Below are positions 34,442 through 44,586 of a DNA stretch of 64,000 nucleotides, piece after piece. Origin of the DNA: a virus. Position 1 is the stretch's first letter; each line of letters starts with the position of its first letter. Location of the stretch: positions 1 through 64,000 of IMG/VR virus record IMGVR_UViG_3300048809_000073; one strand, written 5' to 3'. Made by a program: the position numbers and the translations under genes. Under the pieces are notes generated by a model. That model was not told the origin of the DNA. It saw only the letters and a program-made list of their open reading frames with translations, and searched no databases.

Positions 34442-35185
34442 ATGAAGAAACACGTAGGGCTATTTAATGCCCAAAAAATTACAATTATTTTGAACAAAAT
34501 GCCAAATGAAGATCATATGGCACTTGTGGTTTACGATGATAAACTTCCACCCCGCTATTATCAGGCACTAAAGGCGGCTCTTGATACTCCCGAAGGTCAG
34601 GAAGCAAAGGAATTTGCAACTGTTCTTGAAAATGTATTTTTGGAAGATCATAGAAATTTGGGTTTTGTTCTTCATTCTGAGGGACATTTGAAGAAAGTTC
34701 CTGCGAACCAAGTGTTCGCAACTCCATTTGGTTACGAATCCAGCAATAAAATCAGACTCAATGAACTCAACGAGTATCTCACAAAAATTGAGAATGGCGG
34801 CGATGCTTTGAAAAAACTCGAAGACTTTGAGGAAAACAAGGGATTGAATCGCAAAACCAAGTCTGCAACAGCCAGAGCAACAACCCCTCCAGTTGCAGAA
34901 GCCGTTGAACAGCGTGGCAGTCCTTCATACCCAGTCAAACAACCAATTCCTCATTTTGATAATGTGGAAGACCTTAGAAAAGAAACACATAAATTTGCAG
35001 TTGAACCACAGATTGCAAGTGCTGACTTACGCGCACAAGGTGAAAATCTTCGTGCAGTCGCTTCTCAGTTATTGGAACAAGCAAAACTTTTGGCTAAGAA
35101 AGCAGATCAGCTTTATCCAAGTTTGCTACAACGTGGTCCAGGTCGTCCAAAGGGAACTGGTTTGAAAAAGTTACAAACCAAGTAA
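34442..35185 (+). CDS. Hypothetical protein with AT-hook-like tail
   Basis: 247 residues from ATG 34442 (MKKHVGLFNAQKITIIL), chosen from AGGAG. Residues 1-100 are alpha/beta; the middle is acidic and helical; a Ser/Thr/Pro linker follows; the end GPGRPKGTGLKK resembles an AT-hook DNA-binding motif. Family not recognised. Convergent with the baseplate genes across a shared terminator. Confidence 0.5.
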   Translation: MKKHVGLFNAQKITIILNKMPNEDHMALVVYDDKLPPRYYQALKAALDTPEGQEAKEFATVLENVFLEDHRNLGFVLHSEGHLKKVPANQVFATPFGYESSNKIRLNELNEYLTKIENGGDALKKLEDFEENKGLNRKTKSATARATTPPVAEAVEQRGSPSYPVKQPIPHFDNVEDLRKETHKFAVEPQIASADLRAQGENLRAVASQLLEQAKLLAKKADQLYPSLLQRGPGRPKGTGLKKLQTK

Positions 35186-35191
35186 TCAATG

Positions 35192-35215
35192 AACCCGGCC
35201 TGCAAAGGTCGGGTT
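35192..35215. terminator. Bidirectional terminator between convergent genes
   Basis: AACCCGGCC (35192-35200) pairs with GGTCGGGTT (35207-35215) with one G-T. It lies between the stop at 35185 and the minus-strand stop at 35223. Confidence 0.65.
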
Positions 35216-35222
35216 TAGTGTT

Positions 35223-36239
35223 TTACATGAACGACATTCCAGATTCCTTAGTTAGTTCAATATTGTCTTCGATAATTTTGGCTATGCATTCGCGCTCGTG
35301 CGTGGTTAGGGCATATGCTTCTGAATAAGAAATGCTGCCATGCATATAGCGACACATTTTCAAGAGGTCGTTGGATAATGCTTTGGTTTCCTCTCCATAG
35401 CGCTTGATAATGTCAATCACTTCACTTTCGCTTGCAGAAATAAGTTGATTTCTGAATTGAACACAAGGATCAAGGTCAATCGGTACTTTAAAATTTTTCT
35501 TACATTCAGAGCAATCAATTGAAAAATCAGTCAACCATCCTTCTTTCTTGGCTGCATCAAGATACTCAAGTATTTGTTTTTGAATGAATATTTCGCATTG
35601 ACTAAACCATTCTACGATATGGTTATGGTTGATTACAGTTGTATTTTCATCTATGGCAACGCTACTAATACAAAGAGTTTCAAAATCCAAATTTAATTTT
35701 ATCTTTTGGGACAGCAATGACGCAATTGCATCATTGTAATCATCTGGAGTTTCCATTATGGATATTTGGTATAGTTGTTTGGATATTTTGAACTCTTCAA
35801 TGGAGAAGTGAGTGAACTCTTCGTATGTTGGAGAGCGAAAGGTTATCACAAAATTGTCAATGGTTAGTGGAGAGAACCATTTTTTAGCGCTCAAAAACGG
35901 AGTGCTTTGTTGTAAGTTGATTTCATAAGGATCATTTGCTTTGCAGTGTGGACACCTCAAAAGCACCTCTAAATTGGCCCCTTGTGAGGCTATTTTTATG
36001 CTGGCAAGCAATTGTTGAATATCACATAATTGTATCTTTCCTGGGTTGATAAGATCCGGAACACAATTTTGAATATACAACTGAGTTGCCAAGCCATTCA
36101 GTAAGGCATCTGGCGTTCGAATTGTAAACTCGTCGGCTACAACAGATGAATAGATGGCATGATTTCCATTTACATCCATTATTTGTTCGCTGAGCAATGA
36201 TGTGTATAAGACTGGCCGATTGAAAACTGGCTTGTTCAT
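35223..36239 (-). CDS. 26: Baseplate hub protein, gp26-like, with zinc site
   Basis: 338 residues. FTIRTPDALLNGLATQLYIQNCVPD and the IKIASQG region match the gp26-like hub family of T4-type baseplates. CPHC (~100) and CSECKK (~255) can form a zinc site. It is encoded directly after its longer-diverged relative at 36241. Structural role in the central tail hub is inferred from family. Confidence 0.7.
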   Translation of the reverse strand: MNKPVFNRPVLYTSLLSEQIMDVNGNHAIYSSVVADEFTIRTPDALLNGLATQLYIQNCVPDLINPGKIQLCDIQQLLASIKIASQGANLEVLLRCPHCKANDPYEINLQQSTPFLSAKKWFSPLTIDNFVITFRSPTYEEFTHFSIEEFKISKQLYQISIMETPDDYNDAIASLLSQKIKLNLDFETLCISSVAIDENTTVINHNHIVEWFSQCEIFIQKQILEYLDAAKKEGWLTDFSIDCSECKKNFKVPIDLDPCVQFRNQLISASESEVIDIIKRYGEETKALSNDLLKMCRYMHGSISYSEAYALTTHERECIAKIIEDNIELTKESGMSFM

Positions 36240-36240
36240 A

Positions 36241-37257
36241 TTAGATTAGCTCTTTTGTGGTATTCTCCGGCAAGAAGTCGCTTCCCATGAAGGTCAATTC
36301 TGTTGTCCATGTAGCTGGGGCACCCGCGTTGATTTCTTTCTCGGTGCTGATTTGTTCTGGAGAATAGAAAACATATTTCTTTCGTTGAGCATCAATATGA
36401 TCGCGAATCGCATTGAAATAAGCAATATCCAATTGATGAATGGTTTGCTTGATTTGTGCCGAGTCTTGTGGAAGTTCTGCATCTAGTGTTAGTAATACTT
36501 TGTTTGCAGGATCGGTGATACTTAATCGTCTGATGCTGGTACTCAACAAATCAATGGCACTAAGAGTCAATGTAGACATGCTAATGTTGAATTCGCTTTC
36601 GTTTTTGATATTTTCATCAGCATCAAAATTTTTGGTCAATGCCTTGCGTAGTTGAAAGATATTTTTCGATGTTGCAAATAAGTTTGCCATTGGAATTGGT
36701 GTGATTACTAGTGATAAAGTTTGACCAGTTTCATCTACAACATTCAAATCTTCTTCCCAATGATCTGTGCGATGTGTAAGTTCATCAAGAAGTGCGTTGG
36801 CGTCTATTTCCATAGACCGAGTGAGAGTTGTTTGTGGAACGCTTACGGTAAAATTGAAATTTGATCCATAGCTTGCAACACGAATGGCTAACAAGATGGC
36901 ATCAATGTCGATGTGTGGAATTTGATTTGGAATTGTAATTCCTGGAACACAACTTTGAACAACTTCATAAATATTTTTGCCAGTCATTGTGGCATCACCA
37001 GTACGAAACTTGATATCGTCTGAGGCGGTCATGGCAAAAACAGACAATTTACCCACTGTATCATAGTTTACACTATTTTTTGGATACCAATTTCCATGGC
37101 TTGGTAAGGTCAATGATAGTTTACTCTTTCTAAAGAAAGCACTTAGGGGATTAGCTTGTGTTTGAGGTTCTTCTTTTTGATGATATTGCTTAAGTGGCCC
37201 AGTTGGAATTGTAGATGCCGATTGTGGTGCTGGAAACTGCTTGGAACGAGTTGTCAT
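36241..37257 (-). CDS. Baseplate hub protein, gp26-like paralog
   Basis: 338 residues. LPSHGNWYP, then MTASDDIKFRTGDATMTGK and NIYEVVQSCVPGI share the RTxDAxxxG...CVP layout with the next gene, but there are no zinc cysteines. A Pro/Gln-rich N-terminus precedes residue 45. A GATAAATA late motif lies upstream. The two genes look like an old duplication. Confidence 0.68.
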   Translation of the reverse strand: MTTRSKQFPAPQSASTIPTGPLKQYHQKEEPQTQANPLSAFFRKSKLSLTLPSHGNWYPKNSVNYDTVGKLSVFAMTASDDIKFRTGDATMTGKNIYEVVQSCVPGITIPNQIPHIDIDAILLAIRVASYGSNFNFTVSVPQTTLTRSMEIDANALLDELTHRTDHWEEDLNVVDETGQTLSLVITPIPMANLFATSKNIFQLRKALTKNFDADENIKNESEFNISMSTLTLSAIDLLSTSIRRLSITDPANKVLLTLDAELPQDSAQIKQTIHQLDIAYFNAIRDHIDAQRKKYVFYSPEQISTEKEINAGAPATWTTELTFMGSDFLPENTTKELI

Positions 37258-37273
37258 ATGTTACTCCTACTAA

Positions 37274-37281
37274 TATTTATC
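37274..37281 (-). promoter_or_regulatory. Late-type promoter GATAAATA for the baseplate genes
   Basis: Minus-strand GATAAATA 17 bases before ATG 37257, followed by AGGAGTAAC. Confidence 0.5.
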
Positions 37282-37296
37282 TGTATAAAACTATGC

Positions 37297-37302
37297 TAAA
37301 TA
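37297..37302 (+). promoter_or_regulatory. Late-type promoter core TAAATA for the tape-measure gene
   Basis: TAAATA 25 bases before ATG 37328; divergent from the minus-strand late motif at 37274. Confidence 0.45.
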
Positions 37303-37327
37303 CAGAAAAGATGTCTACGGTGAAATA

Positions 37328-39676
37328 ATGGCGGAAACAGTTCGTATCAAAATACAGAATAGTACCGTTGGAGATATTACGGCTGAGAATTTCTCCACCG
37401 AAACAACGTTGCTTGCTATTCTTGACTTGATTAAAACTTTTTCTACTGGAACAAGAGTTTCTGCTGATAATCTTGACAAGAAAACCGAAAAACATCAAAC
37501 CAAACTTGAAAAATGGATGCAAAATTTGTTTGGGGGTGCCGTTGGTGGTGTCGCTGGTGGCGAAGTGGTAGCTGGTGGAAAGGCAGCTAGTGTGGCGGCC
37601 GGTATTGTGGGTCCGACATTGAAAGCCCTTCTTCCATTTGGCGATATGCTGATAGACCTTGTGGAATTAACACCAGAACTTATTTTGGTATATGCAGCGT
37701 TTAAAGCAATCACGGCAGTTTTGGCAGTATTTCAAGCTGGTTTGAATTTGATTTCCAGAACAATTACTTCACTTTTTAGTGTAGCTGGCAATTTTACAGG
37801 AGCGCTTTTTTCTGGTAAAACTGCCATGACCGATTATGTGAATGCTCTTGCGAGAGGAACTGAATCTATTCCAATCCTTGGATTTTTTACAAAATTGTTA
37901 GCAGAAGGAATAACTATTCTTGATTCGTGGAATAAATCATTGATTGATTTATCAAAGAGTGGTGCATATTTTAATGGTAGTATAATGAATTTGGTTGAAA
38001 GTGCGGCTGATGCTGGATTATCAGTATCCGAATATTCGCGAGTAATTAAAGAAAATGTTAGTGGGTTAGCAACTTTTGGTTCAGTAATGGCAGGAGTGGA
38101 CGTACATAAGCATATTACTAAAATGGTTATGGAATCAGATGCACTTTCTGGACAATTATCTGATTTGGGTATTTCTTTTGCTCAATTTAGCGAAGAAAGT
38201 TTGAAAATTTTCCCTTTATTTGGAGCTTCCGCAAAGGCTCATGGAGCATCTGAAAGAGATTTAACAAAAAGTACAATTGAACTTATTACACAATTTCAAG
38301 CTATGGCTGATTTGACTGGAAAATCTCGTGATTCGCAAGAAGCAGATTTAGCTAAACTTACTGAAGATGCCGCTTGGCAACAAAAGATGACCCATATGAG
38401 TGGGGAAGAATCCAAGAATTATGCGATGGCATTAGGCGAAGTAAACAGTGCTGCTGGTGGGGTATATGCTCAGTTATATAAATTGAGTGTGTTGGGAATC
38501 CCGCCATTGACCAAAGAGTTACAAACTATTATAGCCACAACCCCTGGATTATCAAGTGAATTTGAAAGAATGACTGCTGCTGTTAAAGCAGGAGGACCAG
38601 CACTCGGATCAAAATTGGATGCTATTACAGCGGATATGGTAAAAACTGGATTAGCCGCTGGTCAATCATTTGAAACTTTGATTTCAGCTACTTCAGCCGG
38701 TTTGCCAGTCGGTGCAGATATCGCCGCAGCACAAAAAGAGTTGTTGAAAAATACTCAAGCCTTTTTTACAAATGGACAATTTGATGAAAATATGTTGAAG
38801 AAAGCGATGGCAGCATCCAGAGAACACGCGCAGTCAACAGAAAAAACTTCTAAGAGTATGCTGGATTTTAGTAACATAATGACTAAATTGGTTGACGCAT
38901 TGACCGAAAAAGTTATCGGACCTTTGATAGAAGCGGTTTCTCCAGTTATTGATCAGATTACTAGAAGTTTGAGAGGTAGTGCGACACCATTAAATGAGAT
39001 TGTTACTATGTTAATGGGAATAGTTGGAGAATTTACATCGTGGGTAAAAGGCGTTGATTTCAAAAAAGACATTATGGCATTTATACAAACCATTGTTGAT
39101 ACTGTAAAATTCTCTATCAAGATTGTCCAAGTTCTCGGAGAAATTGTTGCATGGACCATGAAAAATTGGCAAACAGTAAAAGATATAGCAGTAGTTATTG
39201 CTGCTCTATTGTTACCAGGTTTTATAGCAATTGGTGTGATTTTTGCTGCAATTTCTTTTGCTTTGACTGGTGCAGCTATAGCACTTGGTGTTGTGTTTGG
39301 TATTATAGTTATGGCATTTTATGATATCTATCAAGGTATTCGAAGAATTGCTAGTTGGTTTCATATTACAATGCCGGACGTGTCTCTTTCAGGAAGTACT
39401 GGAGAAATGCTCGGAAATTCACCAACAACTACCGCAACTCCATCCAATGATTTGACTAATCATTTCAAAAACAAAAAAGAAGATAAACTTGCTGCGGAAC
39501 TTAATAGTAAGAATGCTGCGGCCCCCACAGAAAATACTGCTTCTTTGGGCGATGTTCATGATACATTAAAAAGTATGTTGGAGACTTTTAAGAATAACAC
39601 TGATATTTTGTCCTCAGTAAAGGAAAATACTGGTGCAAGTGTAAAACCATTAAGATTGATAGCGAACAATGTATAA
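37328..39676 (+). CDS. Tail tape-measure-like protein
   Basis: 782 residues. Long Ala/Gly-rich helical protein with a hydrophobic hairpin near 70-100, a long helical middle (~180-520), and strongly hydrophobic membrane-like segments at ~610-680 (VVIAALLLPGFIAIGVIF, LTGAAIALGVVFGIIVM). The layout and the neighbouring gp26-like genes fit a gp29-type tape measure that sets tail length and may enter the host membrane. T4 gp29 is about 590 residues. Family assignment is by layout only. Confidence 0.55.
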   Translation: MAETVRIKIQNSTVGDITAENFSTETTLLAILDLIKTFSTGTRVSADNLDKKTEKHQTKLEKWMQNLFGGAVGGVAGGEVVAGGKAASVAAGIVGPTLKALLPFGDMLIDLVELTPELILVYAAFKAITAVLAVFQAGLNLISRTITSLFSVAGNFTGALFSGKTAMTDYVNALARGTESIPILGFFTKLLAEGITILDSWNKSLIDLSKSGAYFNGSIMNLVESAADAGLSVSEYSRVIKENVSGLATFGSVMAGVDVHKHITKMVMESDALSGQLSDLGISFAQFSEESLKIFPLFGASAKAHGASERDLTKSTIELITQFQAMADLTGKSRDSQEADLAKLTEDAAWQQKMTHMSGEESKNYAMALGEVNSAAGGVYAQLYKLSVLGIPPLTKELQTIIATTPGLSSEFERMTAAVKAGGPALGSKLDAITADMVKTGLAAGQSFETLISATSAGLPVGADIAAAQKELLKNTQAFFTNGQFDENMLKKAMAASREHAQSTEKTSKSMLDFSNIMTKLVDALTEKVIGPLIEAVSPVIDQITRSLRGSATPLNEIVTMLMGIVGEFTSWVKGVDFKKDIMAFIQTIVDTVKFSIKIVQVLGEIVAWTMKNWQTVKDIAVVIAALLLPGFIAIGVIFAAISFALTGAAIALGVVFGIIVMAFYDIYQGIRRIASWFHITMPDVSLSGSTGEMLGNSPTTTATPSNDLTNHFKNKKEDKLAAELNSKNAAAPTENTASLGDVHDTLKSMLETFKNNTDILSSVKENTGASVKPLRLIANNV

Positions 39677-39686
39677 TAAGAAGAAG

Positions 39687-39692
39687 TAAATA
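39687..39692 (+). promoter_or_regulatory. Late-type promoter core TAAATA for the portal gene
   Basis: TAAATA 26 bases before the TTG start at 39719, with AAAAGGGG ribosome site between. Confidence 0.45.
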
Positions 39693-39718
39693 GAGTAGTA
39701 GTTGAAAAGGGGTGTATT

Positions 39719-41482
39719 TTGGCGTGGAAAAAGTATTTCCGGTCTGCAAAAAATCAAGGTAACATGAGTCCATTATCTCGTCGAGGGGGTCATTCCTCTA
39801 GCACGGATGCTGGTCAAGGTGTAATGAACTACCCAAATCTGCTTCAAGAGAGTTATATGGGTTGCCCAAATAGAATTGAGCGATACCAAAATTTTGAAAG
39901 CATGGATCAAGATAGTGAAATCAATTCAGCATTGGATATCCTTGCAGAGTTTAGCACGCAAAGTGGCGAAGATGATCAAGTTTGTTTTGATGTTCAATAT
40001 AAGGAACCTCCAACAGAAACAGAATCTAAAATTATCAAAGAGCGTCTTTCAAATTGGTATTATCTCAATGAGTTCAGCAAACGTGCCTTCAAGATGTTTC
40101 GTAATGTATTGAAATATGGCGATCAAGTATTTTTGCGTGATCCAGAAACCTTTCAATTGTTCTATGTTGAAATGGACAATGTAATCAAGGTTATTGTAAA
40201 CGAAAGCAAGGGTAAGAAGCCAGAGCAATACATCATTAGAAACATAAACCCAAATTTTCAAAACCTGACAGTCACCCAAGTTTCATCTCAAAATATGTAT
40301 AATGTTGTTCCTAGTGGACCCGGTGTTGCTCCCGCTGGTGGATACAATACGGCAAACTCTCCAAATAGTAGCAACAGCCGATTCACTCATGGTCAGAACG
40401 AACATGCCATTGAAGCCCAGCATGTATTACATTTGTCTCTTACCGAAGGGTTAGACCCTAACTGGCCTTTTGGAACAAGCATTTTGGAAATGGTTTTCAA
40501 AGTTTTCAAACAAAAGGAATTGCTTGAAGACAGTATTGTAATCTATCGTGTGCAACGCGCACCTGAACGTCGCGTATTCACTATTGATGTTGGTGAAATG
40601 CCAAGCCATCTTGCTATGGCGTTCATTGAAAAAGTCAAGAATGAAATTCACCAACGCCGTATTCCATCGTTTGGTGAAAATCAACATTTTATGGATTCAA
40701 CTTATTTTTCGTTGGCTCCTAATGCCGACTTCTTTTTTCCAACAACTGCAACCGGCCGTGGTTCAAAGGTTGAACAATTGCCGGGTGGTCAGAACTTAGA
40801 TCAAATTGCTGACTTGCTTTATTTCAATAATAAAATGACACGAGCGCTTCGTATTCCAAGTAGTTATCTACCGTCGATTACGTCATCTGGACCAGAAGCA
40901 TCTCCAGCAACAATGAATGATGGTCATGTTGGAACAGCATTGATTCAGGAATATCGTTTCAATCAGTATTGTCAAAGATTGCAGAGACTTATTTGCGCCC
41001 CGCTTGATTTGGAATTTAAGGCATATTTGAAATGGTGCGGAGTCAATATTGATTCCAGCATGTTCCTACTTACATTCAAACCACCACAAAATTTTGCTCA
41101 TTATCGTCAAGCAGAACTTGATTCAGCTAAGATTGGAAGCTTTACACAACTTGAAAGTTTCCCATATTTCAGTAAGCGTTGGTTGATGCAGCGTTATCTT
41201 GGCGTTACGCAAGATGAAATGCAGGAAAATCAGAAGTTGTGGCGTGAAGAAAATGAAGAGGCTACGGCTATTGATGGTGAGCCAATTTCTTCTCGTAATC
41301 TTGGAATTACACCAGGCGGTATTCAATCCGATCTTGATACTTTCAATGCAAATGAATTGCCAGAAGGCGAGGTTGAAGGTCCAGGAGGAGCAGAAGCCCA
41401 AGGCGGAACCGAAGGTGAGGCCGCTGGCGGTCAAGGTGGTGGCGGAAAGGCTCCTGCTGGTGGTCCACAACCTGAATTCTAA
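39719..41482 (+). CDS. 20: Portal protein (T4 gp20-like)
   Basis: 587 residues. Starts MAWKKYFRSAKN from a TTG codon, the usual N-terminus of T4-like portals. MNYPNLLQESYMGCPNRIERY, YGDQVFLRDPETF, YRVQRAPERRVF and YLPSITSSGPE are gp20 family features. It forms the dodecameric portal ring that starts head assembly and conducts DNA. The last ~60 residues are Gly/Glu/Ala-rich low complexity. First gene of the head cluster 20-core-21-22-23. Confidence 0.9.
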   Translation: MAWKKYFRSAKNQGNMSPLSRRGGHSSSTDAGQGVMNYPNLLQESYMGCPNRIERYQNFESMDQDSEINSALDILAEFSTQSGEDDQVCFDVQYKEPPTETESKIIKERLSNWYYLNEFSKRAFKMFRNVLKYGDQVFLRDPETFQLFYVEMDNVIKVIVNESKGKKPEQYIIRNINPNFQNLTVTQVSSQNMYNVVPSGPGVAPAGGYNTANSPNSSNSRFTHGQNEHAIEAQHVLHLSLTEGLDPNWPFGTSILEMVFKVFKQKELLEDSIVIYRVQRAPERRVFTIDVGEMPSHLAMAFIEKVKNEIHQRRIPSFGENQHFMDSTYFSLAPNADFFFPTTATGRGSKVEQLPGGQNLDQIADLLYFNNKMTRALRIPSSYLPSITSSGPEASPATMNDGHVGTALIQEYRFNQYCQRLQRLICAPLDLEFKAYLKWCGVNIDSSMFLLTFKPPQNFAHYRQAELDSAKIGSFTQLESFPYFSKRWLMQRYLGVTQDEMQENQKLWREENEEATAIDGEPISSRNLGITPGGIQSDLDTFNANELPEGEVEGPGGAEAQGGTEGEAAGGQGGGGKAPAGGPQPEF

Positions 41483-41506
41483 TTTAGAGCAATTTAGTAC
41501 AGTTTA

Positions 41507-41514
41507 GATAAATA
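41507..41514 (+). promoter_or_regulatory. Late-type promoter GATAAATA
   Basis: GATAAATA 19 bases before ATG 41533. Confidence 0.45.
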
Positions 41515-41532
41515 TAGTTGGTGATACTATCA

Positions 41533-41772
41533 ATGAACATTACAGAAATGTTTCAATCCGATGATGAACAAGAAAGAGAAAATGAGTATATGGACCCAGG
41601 AGAAGACAATGAGGTTCCAAAACTCAATGATCTTCGTAAGACCAAACTAACCTTGGGTCAGATCAATCGTATGCGCCTTATTCGTGATGTTAGAAATTTT
41701 GAATTGAAAAGTAATCTTGAAAATATTAGAAAGCAGTATGGTCGTCCCGCCGAAACAGAACAACCGATGTAA
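41533..41772 (+). CDS. Small charged protein after the portal gene, possible prohead core
   Basis: 79 residues: MNITEMFQSDDEQ, very acidic, then a basic helical part (RKTKLTLGQINRMRLIRDVR). In T4 small core proteins (gp67, gp68) follow gp20, and the position is the same here. Assignment is positional. Confidence 0.5.
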   Translation: MNITEMFQSDDEQERENEYMDPGEDNEVPKLNDLRKTKLTLGQINRMRLIRDVRNFELKSNLENIRKQYGRPAETEQPM

Positions 41773-41783
41773 CCAGAGGTAAC

Positions 41784-42887
41784 ATGATAATCAACAACGC
41801 TAAAATTCTATTCATTCTAAAGCGCCGTCATTATGGTGATTATGATTATCCAGATGCACCATGCGATTCAGAAAATCCAGACATTCCACGACTCACAAGT
41901 GGTTTGTATAACAGTGCCTTGTTTGTTGAAAAAATGTTGTTGAATTCGGGAATACATTGTAAATTGGTTGAAGTAACTGACAATAATGATATTGACAGAG
42001 AGGTTTATCATTTTAAACCAACTCATGTAATCATCGAAGGTCTTTGGGTTGTTCCTGAGAAATTTGAAATTCTCACAAAATTGCATCCATACGTGAAATG
42101 GATTGTTCGTTTACATTCAGAAATTCCATTTTTGGCTATGGAAGGAATTGCTATTGAATGGATATTGAGATATGTTCTTCATCACAATGTATTAGTGGCT
42201 TGTAATTCATCACATGCAGTTGGAAATTTGCGACAATTAGTAAAAGCGAATCATGAAAATTGGAGTGATTTTACATTGGAAGAAAAAGTTTGGTTCTTGC
42301 CAAATTATTATCCAACAACTGATGAGCCAGAAGAAAAGGAAAGAGAAAAACGCAACAGCCCATTACATTTTGGCTGTTTTGGTGCGGTTCGCCCACTAAA
42401 AAATCAACTTATTCAAGCGATGGCAGCAATCAATTATGCCACAAAGCATAATCGTGTATTGCACTTTCATATGAATGGTTCACGTCTTGAGCAAGGTGGT
42501 AATAATAATTTCAAAAATATTGCAGCCTTGTTTGTTGGAACAAAAAATGTTCTTGTTGCTCATCCTTGGATGCCACATTATGATTTTCTAAAATTAGTTC
42601 GTCAGATGGACCTTTCAATGTGTGTTTCTTTTTCAGAAACCTTTTGTATCGTGGCGGCTGATTCCGTCAATGAGCGAGTTCCATTAGTTGCATCCAAAGA
42701 AATTAATTGGTGTTCACCGTTTAGTCATGCTGATCCAACTGATATCAATTCAATTGATACTGTGATTCATAGAGTGTTGAATCCAATAACTAAACACATT
42801 TTCACTGAGATAAATTACAGAAAATTAATTGATTATTGTAAAGATTCAAAAGATGTATGGTGTGATTACTTTAAGAAAAGTCGCTAA
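41784..42887 (+). CDS. GT-B-type glycosyltransferase
   Basis: 367 residues. FILKRRHYGDYDY at the start, a middle WFLPNYYP, and a second Rossmann half beginning HFGCFGAVRPLKNQ with SFSETFCIVAADSV, the E-x7-E-like donor region of GT4-like enzymes. Inserted between head genes, as glycosyltransferases often are in this genome. Substrate unknown; virion or host glycan modification is possible. Confidence 0.65.
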   Translation: MIINNAKILFILKRRHYGDYDYPDAPCDSENPDIPRLTSGLYNSALFVEKMLLNSGIHCKLVEVTDNNDIDREVYHFKPTHVIIEGLWVVPEKFEILTKLHPYVKWIVRLHSEIPFLAMEGIAIEWILRYVLHHNVLVACNSSHAVGNLRQLVKANHENWSDFTLEEKVWFLPNYYPTTDEPEEKEREKRNSPLHFGCFGAVRPLKNQLIQAMAAINYATKHNRVLHFHMNGSRLEQGGNNNFKNIAALFVGTKNVLVAHPWMPHYDFLKLVRQMDLSMCVSFSETFCIVAADSVNERVPLVASKEINWCSPFSHADPTDINSIDTVIHRVLNPITKHIFTEINYRKLIDYCKDSKDVWCDYFKKSR

Positions 42888-42890
42888 TTT

Positions 42891-43610
42891 ATGAGACGAA
42901 AAAATACACGAGATGAATTTGCTGAAAAAGCCAATCAGATTTTTAATCAGGTATACGATTATAGCAGATTCATTTATTTCGATAATCAAACCAAAGGAAT
43001 CATCGTTTGTCCTGTGCATGGAGAATTTTTGCAACGACCGAAAAATCATCTAAATGGGCAAGGATGCGCCAAGTGTTCGAATAATCAAAAATTGGATAAA
43101 CAGACATTCATAATCAAAGCAAACTGTATTCATCAATCAAAATATAATTATTCGTTAGTAGATTATGTGAATAGTGCAACCAAGATAGAAATTATTTGCC
43201 CTGTTCATGGAAAATTCCCTCAACGACCAAATAATCATTTGGCCGGGCAAGGTTGTCCAAAATGTAAAGGATCAAAGGGAGAAAGATTGATCAGAAGTTG
43301 GTTAGTAAAAAATAAAATTGAGTTTGATAGCCAATTTACAATTTTTGGATGTAAAAATGAAAGATCGTTGCTTTTTGATTTTGCTATCTTTGATCAAACT
43401 AAATTAGTTGGATTGATTGAGTACGATGGCGAACATGAAATAAATGATAATTCTTCAAAAGCAAAACAGCAAAAAATGCATCATCGGGATCAAATTAAAA
43501 AGGAGTATTGCAAGATACATAACATTCCTTTATTGGTAGTTTCTTATGAAGAGGTAGCCAAAGTTAATGAGTTTTTGAAGGAATTCGTGGCTAATAGTCA
43601 TAATTTTTGA
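42891..43610 (+). CDS. CPxHG-type zinc repeat homing endonuclease
   Basis: 239 residues. Two units (CPVHGEFLQRPKNHL...GCAKC and CPVHGKFPQRPNNHL...GCPKC), then a PD-(D/E)xK-like region (LLFDFAIF, LIEYDGEHE, KKEYC). Third member of this family here. Starts four bases after the glycosyltransferase stop and lies inside the head cluster, typical of a homing insertion. Confidence 0.68.
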   Translation: MRRKNTRDEFAEKANQIFNQVYDYSRFIYFDNQTKGIIVCPVHGEFLQRPKNHLNGQGCAKCSNNQKLDKQTFIIKANCIHQSKYNYSLVDYVNSATKIEIICPVHGKFPQRPNNHLAGQGCPKCKGSKGERLIRSWLVKNKIEFDSQFTIFGCKNERSLLFDFAIFDQTKLVGLIEYDGEHEINDNSSKAKQQKMHHRDQIKKEYCKIHNIPLLVVSYEEVAKVNEFLKEFVANSHNF

Positions 43611-43618
43611 AAAGAAAG

Positions 43619-43624
43619 TAAATA
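43619..43624 (+). promoter_or_regulatory. Late-type promoter core TAAATA for the core gene
   Basis: TAAATA 33 bases before ATG 43658, with a GAGGAG ribosome site. Confidence 0.45.
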
Positions 43625-43657
43625 CTACAGAAATTTAGAAATCGAGGAGATTATAAT

Positions 43658-44557
43658 ATGTCGAAAACAAAGTTTGATAAACTTATTGAATACGTTATTG
43701 CTGACGATACAGAAAAGGCTCGCAGCCTATTTCACCAAATTGTCGTTGACAAGAGCCGTAAAATCTATGAAGCGTTGGATATTGATGATACCGAACGCGC
43801 ATTTGACGATGTTGAAGCCGATCACACAGCCGCCGGGGAAAGTGAAGATGAACTTGGTGGAGACGAATCCGATGATCTTGAAACGGATGTTTTTGCCGAT
43901 GATGAAGGCGCAGGTTTTGGTGATGAAGGTCTTGGCGAAGAAGGCGATGAAGCCGAACTAAACCCAGAGCTTGATGATCGTGTTGCCGATCTTGAATCTG
44001 AATTTGATACACTCAAGGCCGAATTCGAAGAACTTCTACACGCTGAAGAAGGTGGAGCAGAAGGTGAAGAAGAAGGTGGTTTTGAAGAGGAAGAAGGTCT
44101 GGAAGGACTTGATTCCGCAGTTGATGATGAAGGTGGCGAAGAAGATGTAGAAGGCGAAGACGAAACCGAAGGTGAATTCGGTGGCGACGACGAAGGCGAA
44201 GAAAAGGAAGAGAAGGAAGAAGACGAAGAAGAAAAAGAAGAGCCAGTTGACGAATCTGTAATTCGTGAATATGTTGATCGTGTAACTGCTGGTCTTTCTA
44301 ATGAGACAGAAGAAGGCTTTGTTCAAAAGACTAGCCCAATCAAGGCTCAGCCAAGTCTTGCATCCGGTGTTTCTGCCAAGAATTTGAACAAAGGCGGAAC
44401 TTCACAGGGTCGTCCAAATCCAACATCAAAAGAATTGACAACTGATAAGATTCAGAATCGTCCAGGTGGAAAGGCAGGTGTCAAGTCACTCACAGCAGCA
44501 CCAAAGCCAGTTACTAAGGAAGAACCAACCGTCAACAAGAAGAGTGTTGAAGCATAA
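43658..44557 (+). CDS. Prohead core protein (gp67/68-like), acidic
   Basis: 299 residues. The start MSKTKFDKLIEYVIADDTEKARSL is typical of prohead core proteins in T4-like phages. Residues ~50-205 are almost entirely Asp/Glu/Gly low complexity, then a Ser/Thr/Lys-rich tail. Probably part of the internal scaffold degraded by gp21. Followed by a terminator. Confidence 0.72.
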   Translation: MSKTKFDKLIEYVIADDTEKARSLFHQIVVDKSRKIYEALDIDDTERAFDDVEADHTAAGESEDELGGDESDDLETDVFADDEGAGFGDEGLGEEGDEAELNPELDDRVADLESEFDTLKAEFEELLHAEEGGAEGEEEGGFEEEEGLEGLDSAVDDEGGEEDVEGEDETEGEFGGDDEGEEKEEKEEDEEEKEEPVDESVIREYVDRVTAGLSNETEEGFVQKTSPIKAQPSLASGVSAKNLNKGGTSQGRPNPTSKELTTDKIQNRPGGKAGVKSLTAAPKPVTKEEPTVNKKSVEA

Positions 44558-44586
44558 ATTCATAACTTAGTTCATTTATGACCAAG